DNA of 64,000 nucleotides from Pelecanus crispus (Eukaryota; Chordata; Aves; Pelecaniformes; Pelecanidae): the NCBI RefSeq assembly GCF_030463565.1, contig NC_134659.1:8130511-8194510 (forward strand), given 5' to 3'. This document shows positions 55,651 to 64,000 of this stretch, piece after piece. A model generated the notes under the pieces. That model ran no database searches and was not told the origin of the DNA. It saw nothing but the letters and a program-made list of their open reading frames with translations. Position numbers and translations under genes: made by a program. Numbering within the stretch: the stretch's first letter is position 1; each line of letters begins with the position of its first letter.

Positions 55651-58600
55651 CTGCGGGGCCCCAATCACAGCGCTACGGGCTCCCACAGGTGAGGGGAGCC
55701 AGCACGGGATGGGGCAATGGGGTGGTGAAGGTGGGGGGGATCCCCCATCCCTTCTTGGGTGCTAAGCAGAAGCTGGCATCACTCCGCTGGGGATGGAGGG
55801 ACGTCCTTGGCACCGACAAGGCCCTCGCAGTCTTAAATCCCCCCGCGTGGCTGCTTGTCACTGCCAGGGTCCCTCGTGTCACCTCTCTGATGCCTTCCGG
55901 AGGGGCTGCAGCATCAGTGAGCCATGGGAGTGTTCAGAGGGGAACAACGTGACCCTTGAGGACTTGTCCCAACGGGGAGCCCAAGCTGGCAGCAGCACAG
56001 GGAGGGCCCGGGGGATATTTGGGCTGCCCAGGCATGCTGAGGAGGAGTCCGGTGATGATGAGATATTCTGCTCAAGGCTGGATGAGATGTTCACTGCTGG
56101 TGCGGGAACGTGTCTCCGTTTGGCATCACAGCTCTTCAAACACACAGCGGTGACCTAAAGGAGAGGGGACAGAGATCAGATCCCTCCTGCTGCCCCCAAA
56201 ATGCCCAGGGCACCCACCCAGCACCCTTTGCCCCCCATCAAACCCTGGAGGCCCTCAACAGGGGAGCTCAGGACCCATGGGAATGGGCTGTGTCAGGTTG
56301 TACCACCCTGCACCGGCATGGTCACTCCATCCAGTATGGTACCAAGCTGCAGGGAACAGCATCCCCGGGACCCAAAATCCTGCAACAGCCTTTGGCATTC
56401 ACATATTCCAGGACAAGATCCCGTCCCCTCCACGGGGCACCTGGCTGCCGACAGACCCCGTGGCCCAAGTGTCCTCCGGCCACAGAAACTCCGTTTGCAG
56501 AAAATCAGGCTCAAACCTGAGTTTGGCCCAAACCTGGCATGAAGTCACAGCAACAAATGAGTGGAATGATCAGATTAATGTTCACCCCCCACTCCCTGTG
56601 GCACCAATGGGCACAGATGCGGTGGGACCGGCCGTTCAGTGTTAAATGAACTTCAGTGCATCCTCCGTCAGTCAAACCTCTACCCGGGGGATGGAGGCAG
56701 CAGCATCCCCAAATTACTGCCCAGGCACAAGCACCGTTCCCCACCCAGCAGCAGGGATGAGAAGCTGGAGGGCAGAGGCAGAGCTGCCGATTTGGGCAGC
56801 AGCCTGGACTTAGGCTGCATTAAAGCATGGGTGGACCCAGGGACTTGACCCCAGGGGTGACGCTGGTACCTGCAGCCTCACCTCCACTTCCGCAGCCCAA
56901 AACCACCGGGACGAGAGACTGGGATGCCTCCCACCCCAGCCGCAAACAAGATGCCAGACAGGGATTTTTGGTGACACAGACCTTTGGGTGAGCTTCAGCC
57001 CACTACAGCTGGACGAGGGTCCCCAGAAGTGAGGGCTGATGTGCCACTGTCACCCCAGCTGCCCTGGGGACCTGCCCACCCTATATTGCCATCTCTGCCA
57101 GGCTTCGTCTGCAAGGGGATAAGCTCAGTGCAAGGGCCGCTGGTCTAACGCTGGTTATGGGATAGTCCCCCTTAACTTAGCAAGTTTTTAAATCTTTACA
57201 ACACATATAATGCTTGAGGCCAGGTCTGAATATCCTTATATCACCCCCCTTTCAAAACAACATGCACGCTGGGACAAAAAGGACCTGCACGCAGCCATGG
57301 GCCAGATCAGCCCGTTCTGGCCCTTTGGACTGGAATAGAAAGAAGCTCGTGTCTCAAACGGCTCGGCGGCACAGCGGGGCACTTCTCCCTCATTCAAAGG
57401 CGGCGTGCGTAAGGAGATGCTTTTGTGCGCACCCAGACATGCAGACACACGCTGCCGGGGCCGGGGGAACCGTAGCTCCGTTCTTGGGATGACATTGGTT
57501 CATCAGCTGATGGGAAGTTTGACACAAAAAACCCTCTAAAAATAGAGAAGCTCTGGCAAAAGCACCGGCCCCTCAATGTGCGTGCAGCGCATTACACTGA
57601 AAGCCAGCTCCTCCTGCGCACTGGGGACGTGGTACAGGGCATCCCGCAGGTGTCTGTCCCACCTCCTCCCCCTTTACAGATTTAAGTTGCGTTCCTCAAG
57701 TGGGATAAAACCTGTCACAGGCATGCAATGCTGTCCTGAACCTTTGAGGTTTGTTCACACTCCTTCCTGGCTCTTGGGGCACAGATGATGGGATAACTGT
57801 GACTGATATCCCGTCCCCGCAGCATCCTGCAAAAAGGAGGCTGGTGGAGGAAAAGGCACAGAGCGAGGGATCACTCCAGCTCCCTGCTCTCCTTGGGTTG
57901 AGTTGGACATGAGCCCCCTTCCCATAATTAAGCAGGTAAAATGTTTTCCAGTCCTCCTTGCCCTAATTAGAAGCCCCAGTGGCACCCACACATGAGCACG
58001 GCCACGCTGCCAGCCTTCCTGGAGGGCAGATATCCCAGGCTCTAGGGATACTCGGGGCCAAGAAGAGCAGAAATCAGCCTTACCCCAGGGCTAAGCTCTA
58101 TTAATTCGTGTGCAAAACCCAAATGAGGTGACTTTAACGCCTCATCTTGCTGCTGTGCCTCTGCTTGTGGGATGAGCATGGAGAAAGCACGTCCACACCG
58201 TGGAAAGCCAGACAGCCCCATGAGCGCAACGTGAACGGCAACATCAGCTGTGTGGCTGCGTCCCCACCTCGGCTGCTGGCGAGGAACTGAATGAATTAGC
58301 AGGTGAATTAAGAGATATCAATCAAGGCACAGAGGGGAGAGCCCTGCAGGCACTCAGGGAGGGGAAATGCTGCAGGGAATGGCCAAGACATAAATCTGAC
58401 GGGAGCGATGATGGGATGGAAATTTATCCCAGCTGCAAAGGAGAGACTCGCTTACCACAAGGAGACTCTGCAGATGCCAGTCCCAGCGGGGCCGTGGAAG
58501 CTCCCCACACCCCGTGGAGGCAATTCACGGGGCTGGACCCACACGGTGCAGGAGGAGGCACAGATTTACCCCATGCATCACCCCAGGGCTAATTTTCTTT

Positions 58601-59705
58601 TTGCTTCCCCCACGGTTGAGCCATGCATGGGTGGCTGGGGTGGCTTGGGTAAGCCCATGTGCTGCTTTGCCTCACTGCAACCTGCTCCTGTACACTGTTA
58701 TATCCTGTTATATCTACCGTGCTTGGGAAGGGAGGCTGGGGATGATAAGCACAGCCTGGACACCTCAGCCTGGGGAGGTGATAACAGGATCACGGGGACC
58801 TTGCACAGCACCGATGCTGGTCCAGGACAGACTCATCCCATGTCGCTGGTCCCCAAAAGCATCTGTGCTCTGTGCTCTGCCCTCCTGAGCACGCTCAGCA
58901 AAGGTGTGATACAGCGTAAAACTGTCCGCCCACGACAAGGCAATGCTTAGTGACTCAAAGCTCCTCCACGCCCAGGGCTTGGAGCATGTCTTCACTGGAG
59001 GGTGGTCATGTTCTCCTCTTGCATCCCGGGCCACCGGGCATGGGTAGTATGGAGGATATGCACTGTGGCAATGAGCTGCTACAATCAGCTGCAGCTGGAG
59101 AAGCACTACAAGCAGGGATGAGACTTCCTACCACCCCAGAGAGCCGCCAAAGCCCTCCTCGTCCTGGCCTGAAGCCCCCAGGCAGGTGGTGGGCAGCCAG
59201 CCCAGCGCTTTTGGGGCTCTCCACACTCCCTGTGACACCACTGCACCATGAGCATCCCTCTGCCAGTGGGTCCCTGGCAGGTAAATCCAGGCTGACGCTC
59301 TGCCACCTGAGTGTGGCTGAATCCACGGCAAACCCCACAGGTGGAAAAATCCCCGCACTGCGGAGGCACCGGTCACATCCATAACCGCTACAGACAGACA
59401 CTGAGCTGCCTCTAGTGTCCCCATCGCAGAGCCGTCCCACCAACAACCACCGGCAACTCTCCTACTCCACAGACTCTGAGCGATTACTTCTGGATTCAAC
59501 TGCAGCACCTTTCACTGCAAAACCAGAGCAACAGCAAAACCACAAGCCCCAGGAGCTGCCCAGCTAATGAGAAGGACCATCATCTGGGGTCAGGGTGGTT
59601 GCAAGGGTTTTATTTGTGATGCCAAGTGAGGAAGCCAGGACCAGGCTGGGTTTGATACCTGCTGTCTTCAAGTCCTTTGGAACGGGAACTGCGTTCGGTG
59701 AGCAA

Positions 59706-59856
59706 CAGGCACGGGTGAGCATGCAGGGCTGTGCGCACACGCAGGTCCATGCACACATGCAGCAACATCCATGCAAGCAGGGACGTGCACATGAGCAGGG
59801 ATGTGCGCGGGTGCAGGGATGCGCATGCGTGCAGGGACACACGTGTGCAGGAAGCT
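59706..59856. repeat. Degenerate minisatellite of TGCAGGGATGTGCACA-like units
   Basis: Imperfect units of about 16-18 bases combining GCAGGGA with alternating TGTGCGC/CACATGC. Examples are GAGCAGGGATGTGCGCGG and GTGCAGGGATGCGCATGC. The alternating purine-pyrimidine stretches could adopt left-handed DNA; that is inference. Confidence 0.7.
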
Positions 59857-61019
59857 CCTGCCTAGGGTGAGCTCCCCTCGACACGAGCATCCCCTCATTT
59901 CTGTACCACCTCAAACCTTGGGATTTTCTCCATTCTCCAAAAGCAACAGAAAATCACCCATTCCCATGCACCTCTTCCCCGGGGAGCCCAGCTGGTGGTT
60001 GCATACACAAGACATTGTCCCCACATAGCGAAGCTCAGCTTAGGCAGACCCGCATGCCCAGCCAGTCACTTTTAAGGACCTTGGGGATGTCAGTGTGGAT
60101 GACAGCCCAAATGCATCACACACTTCACTGGTGACTTTAGCAGCAGCGAGGGCAGACTGAAAGCAGCCCTTTGGCACTGGGTGCCGGAGGGGTCTAAGCT
60201 TGCTTGCAATTAGCAGCAAAACGCTGCCTGTGAATCTCAACCTTATCTGGTAAAACTACGTAAATGCTACTGCCTGGGTTTAGAGGGCCTTAACTGATGG
60301 GATAATCATTGGGTAGAGGAGTGAGGATGCGAGGAGACAGCTGGTGAACTGAGAAAACAGAGACTGCACAGCCCTAGCCCTTTGCTGGGTATTTTTAGTC
60401 CCACAGGGCTGCCAGGCACAGACTTGCTGGAAGCAGGTTTGTTGCCAGTGAAAACGTGCTTGCTTTACTATCCCTCACCCCCCAAAGTGATGCTTCCCCC
60501 ACTCTTTGGGGTGGAAAACAGCACAGTCACACACTGCCCACTTGGAGAGGCCGGTCTGCAACGATGGTGCCCAGAAGTGCAGCAGCTGATGGAGAGCAGA
60601 GGGGGTTTTTTTTTGCCCTTGGGCTGATTATTTGCTTGGCGTGACTGTAGCAAGCCAAGCTGCCTGCAGGATGCTCAGTCCACAGCGCAGAGCACGGCAC
60701 CCACCCAGTGCCCAGGGAGCACCCTGGCTTTCCCATTTCTACCAGTGAGAGAAGCACACCCAGCATTTATCCACACACAAAACTTCCTGTGCACCGAGGC
60801 AGAGACAGGCTTGTGGTTTTTCTCTGAACAGCTTCACTCTCATCTCAGCCCCGACAAGAGAAAGTAAAAAACCTCCATGGCTCTGTCAGCAAGATCCGTC
60901 ACCCCAGCAGGCAGCTGGCAAAGAGGCTTTAACGCACACCTCGGAGGCAACAAGCTCGCAGAGATTGATCATCCCATAAAAATGTCAGTTTGATCTTTTC
61001 CGCTGCTAGAAAATCCTCG

Positions 61020-61165
61020 TCAGCCGCCCAGCCTGGCCTCAAAAGAGCAGCGCAGTCAGGGCGGCAGAGCCCACACCGGCGGCCATTGCTTGCAGCTCGC
61101 CGGCGCAAGGAGGCTTCCCCTCCACCGAAGCAGCAGAGGACGGGGTCCCGGCGTCCCGCACTGAC
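61020..61165. promoter_or_regulatory. CpG cluster upstream of PPFIA4
   Basis: About a dozen CpG sites in 145 bases (GCCGCC, CACCGGCGGCC, CTCGCCGGCGC, TCCCGGCGTCCCGC) inside CpG-poor surroundings. It may be a promoter of the PPFIA4 transcript that feeds coding exon 1. Neither orientation nor start site can be read from the sequence. Confidence 0.3.
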
Positions 61166-63822
61166 CCCTTCCCAGCCAGACTGGAGAGGAAGAAGGAGGG
61201 TGATGCCCTTTTGCTGTTGGGTTTTTCCTTGCAGCACTTCTTTTTTCACTTTTTCCTTGTGATGCTGCATTAAACATGATTACATGGACAGGCTGCGGAA
61301 GGGCCGTACCCTTACATTTCCAGCAAGCTCGTCCTCATCGCTGTTCCCGCAGATGGAGCCAAGTCCTTCCCACCCTTGTTGAAGTTGGACACCACTTTGG
61401 AGCAGCCAGGACATGCTGAGCCACTGATCCCCCCAGTCTGCTCTGGACGAGGTCAGTCCTGAGCCACTGAGCTGAGGGACAGCTTGCGGATGGCAGAGCA
61501 GGAACATCCTCAACATCTCCATCAACCCACGGAGCCCGCTTTCCATTTTACCCTTGGTGGGAGACGTGGTAATTAGAGGCGGAGATTATTCCTGTGCACA
61601 AGACAAAGAGGATGCTCAAGTGCCCTGGCGCAACAGTGGAAATTGCTGTTTTAAGCGCAGAGCCTAGAAATGGAAATCTTCACCCACAGCAGGTGTCAGA
61701 GATGCCTTTGCCACATGCTTGTGCAGGTCACGGGCTGAGATTTCACCTCCTGAGGCGTCTGCCGTGAGACCACAGGAGAGCTGCTGCTCGTGCCACGGTG
61801 TCCAGACAGGGCTTGTCTGCATTGGAGACGGACAGCTGAGCTCCACGTGTGCCAAGAGATCCTCACATCCCTCTCTATAGTCCCACAGACCCCAAGGGTC
61901 CCTTCCTCATCCTTTCTTTCCTCACCCCCTCCCCGTGCTTGGGCACAAACCACAGGTTTCTTAGTTTTACAAGGCTGGACCTGAGCAGTCCTGTCTGCAA
62001 GCTCAAGCACCCTGGCTTCTCCATCCTGGACGATCCACAGGGAAAATGCTGCATTTCACTAAGAAAACCAACCAGCAGATACAGCCTCATCCTAGCATCT
62101 CCCCTCAGTCTTTATATTTACTCCCGGGATGCACTGTGGCCTCTGGGGACCTCCAGTCCCCTGAGAAGGACAAAGAAGATCCAATTTACCATGGGGCCCA
62201 TATGGTGACGGTGCCTCCACATTCCCTAACGCAGCCCTGCCGACGGCAGGGTGCCACACAGATGGTACCTGGCTGATGCCAGGGACAGCCCGTGGCCAGG
62301 ACACCCAGGGATAATAAGGGAAATGAGGCATTCTGGCTAGAAATAAGGTGCCAATTTTTAGCAGCAAAGGATTAGATTCTAAAGGGGTGAGGATGGATTC
62401 GCAGGGGGAGAGTCACCGCTGCGGAGATCTGTGTTATGGATGTGATCGAGCCCTGAGAAAAGATGTAGTGGTGCTTCCTCTCTCATCCAGGCCTGGGAAG
62501 TCTCACGAGTCCCCACAGCTGCAGCAACATGTCCTTCGCTCTCCAGGGGACAAAGCCCAGCTTGTCCCTTGCTGGAGATACAATTCTGGCAGGACATTTC
62601 CAGGTCTCAGAGACTGCCTCAGAGGTGGCAGGGAAGCAGCGAGTGCCCCTTAAAGCATGGGGACAAAGAACCCTGCAAGGAATAAAAGACAGCTACTCCC
62701 AATATCTTACCTTAACGGGCCCGCTTCTGCCCTGAAGGCTTGCTCCAAAACCAAAGAGCGGTTCCCATCCTCAGCCCTCGCTCACTCCAAGCTGCTAAGC
62801 CAGAGGAGAAACCAGGAGGAAAAATGTCCAGATCTGGCTGTTTCTTTGCAGGGAGAAGTAAGTGTTAGTATTCAACTGATATTTATAGTTCCCAGTGGGA
62901 GGGGAGGCATTACACACAACTTCCAGCGGGTATTTTCAGAAAGCCACCTGCTCCTCGCCATTGTGCAGAAACACAATTGTTCCGTAACAAAGAGCTTGTC
63001 AGACAGTGAGCCGAAATCTCTGCCGGGTCCTCCGGTGCGGATACGGGGTGCAAAGTGCGGAGGACGGTGAACACCCCTAACAGGGGTTGGCACCTAAACT
63101 CGGTCATGTACGCCAATTTACAGGACTCTGTTACCCCTTGGAGAGTGTTGTATTGGTCGTGTTATGGTTCCTGACTCAGTTTCCCTGCTTCCAAAATGGG
63201 CTACGTGCCCTCAACTGACCCCAGAGAAAGGCATAATCTCAGTTTATTGCAAGGAGGAATCTGGCACGGGAAGGGACTGCTGGGGTAAAGACACACCAAC
63301 ACGCAAAGCTCCTGCCTTTGCACTTTGGGGTGAGGTGACAGACGGGAATGAGCCTTGGAGGGGCTCCAAACTGGATGATCCCTCTAACAAGTGGGATCCC
63401 AAAGCCTGGCCAAGAGACTCAGCAAGCCCAGACTCACCTTCAAACTTCATCTCTGGGTTTGCAACAGCCAAAAACACAACTGAGGGGAGAGAGAATGACA
63501 GGTCTGAAATTGCTGCTAAACTCATGAGGAATCCAGGGTGGCCAGGAGCTCACGCGGGTGCCCAGCAAGCGTGCTCGTGAAGCAAGGGCATATGGTCACC
63601 GTAACAAGCCCATAAGCTGGATTTCATGCTGCTACAGACCTGCCCAAGCAGGAAGAAGGGGTTACCCAAAACCATTAGAAATGCAAACCAAATCCTCCAA
63701 ATCCTGTGACCGCAATCCTACTCCAGTCACCTGCGCCAATAGCATTTTGTAGTGGATTTCCACAAAAACCCGGCAGCATCGCTCAAATGATGGGACTGCC
63801 AGCAATGCCGGAGAAATACCAA

Positions 63823-63926
63823 TTCATAGAATCATAGAATCATAGAATTGTTTAGGTTGGAAAAGACCTTTAAGATCAGCCAGTCCAACCATTAACCTAA
63901 CATTACCAAGTCCACCACTAAACCAG
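63823..63926 (-). mobile_element. CR1 LINE, 3' terminal fragment
   Basis: On the minus strand it reads TTTAGTGGTGGACTTGGTAA, GGTTGGACTGGCTGATC and TTCCAACCTAAACAATTCTATG, ending in three ATTCTATG-type units. It is the same subfamily as the copy at 18341, inverted relative to it, and severely 5'-truncated. Confidence 0.92.
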
Positions 63927-64000
63927 TTAAGGGTAGAGTAGCAACCCCACGCCTCCTGGCTTGGTGGCTGGATCATTTATAATGCAAGTAAAAACTAGGA

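Larger units (their letters stand above)
55651..63822. other. Sequence upstream of PPFIA4
   Basis: About 8 kb with no recognisable coding exon on either strand. Notable points are a perfect MEF2-type word CTAAAAATAG at 57537, a purine-pyrimidine repeat at about 59706-59856 and a small CpG cluster at 61020-61165 that could mark a non-coding first exon or promoter of PPFIA4. The next conserved neighbour expected from synteny would lie beyond the right edge. Confidence 0.6.

Noticed and set aside
55676-55695. A plus-strand donor-like CCACAG/GTGAGG that might mark a divergent transcript at PPFIA4.
   Set aside because: A single good donor word with no coding frame or partner acceptor; chance is the simpler explanation.
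60929-61270. A 113-codon minus-strand frame over the upstream CpG cluster, as a possible coding first exon.
   Set aside because: No similarity to known proteins, no convincing donor in frame, and no need for it since PPFIA4 already has a conserved start.

Overview
The window is nuclear DNA of a bird, most likely a neoavian species. The grounds are intron-split vertebrate genes with GT-AG junctions, avian residues in the adenosine A1 receptor exon, three CR1 retrotransposon pieces (two with clear ATTCTATG tails, the third with a single short one), and a solo LTR of a family I recognise from neoavian genomes. The high G+C and compact introns suit a microchromosome. The species cannot be named from sequence alone.

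Three genes carry the window, in an order matching the human 1q32 block in mirror image. ADORA1 (minus strand) contributes only its first coding exon (2168-2508) and a CpG-rich 5' region; its second coding exon lies beyond the left edge. MYOG (plus strand) is complete: three exons between 16849 and 20741, 227 codons, with a recognisable MEF3/MEF2/TATA/E-box promoter at 16650-16790. PPFIA4, liprin-alpha-4 (minus strand), fills 21.6-55.6 kb. I resolve 29 coding exons that join in frame to 1231 residues: coiled coil, linker, three SAM domains and a C-terminal VRTYSC PDZ ligand. ADORA1 and MYOG are head to head about 13.5 kb apart; MYOG and PPFIA4 converge with about 350 bp between their poly(A) signals.

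By region: 1-2167 is ADORA1 intron; 2.5-3.5 kb is its CpG island; 3.5-16.6 kb is intergenic and GC-rich with two minisatellites; 16.65-21.26 kb is MYOG, whose first intron holds an AAAAT run and a CR1 tail merged with a TAGATA microsatellite; 21.26-21.60 kb is a spacer with an inverted repeat; 21.6-55.6 kb is PPFIA4, with an antisense CR1 in its last intron and a solo LTR between coding exons 21 and 22; 55.65-64 kb is upstream sequence in which I find no coding exon.

The genes do not form a pathway: a purine receptor, a muscle transcription factor and a presynaptic scaffold are neighbours by old synteny. I found no new biological system. The points most worth checking are a probable second first exon for PPFIA4 beside an intragenic CpG island, a GC-AG intron, a weak splice donor with a stronger frame-breaking donor four bases away, and a set of short in-frame cassette exons. 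All exon limits come from reading protein similarity and splice signals by eye; no alignment or transcript data were available.
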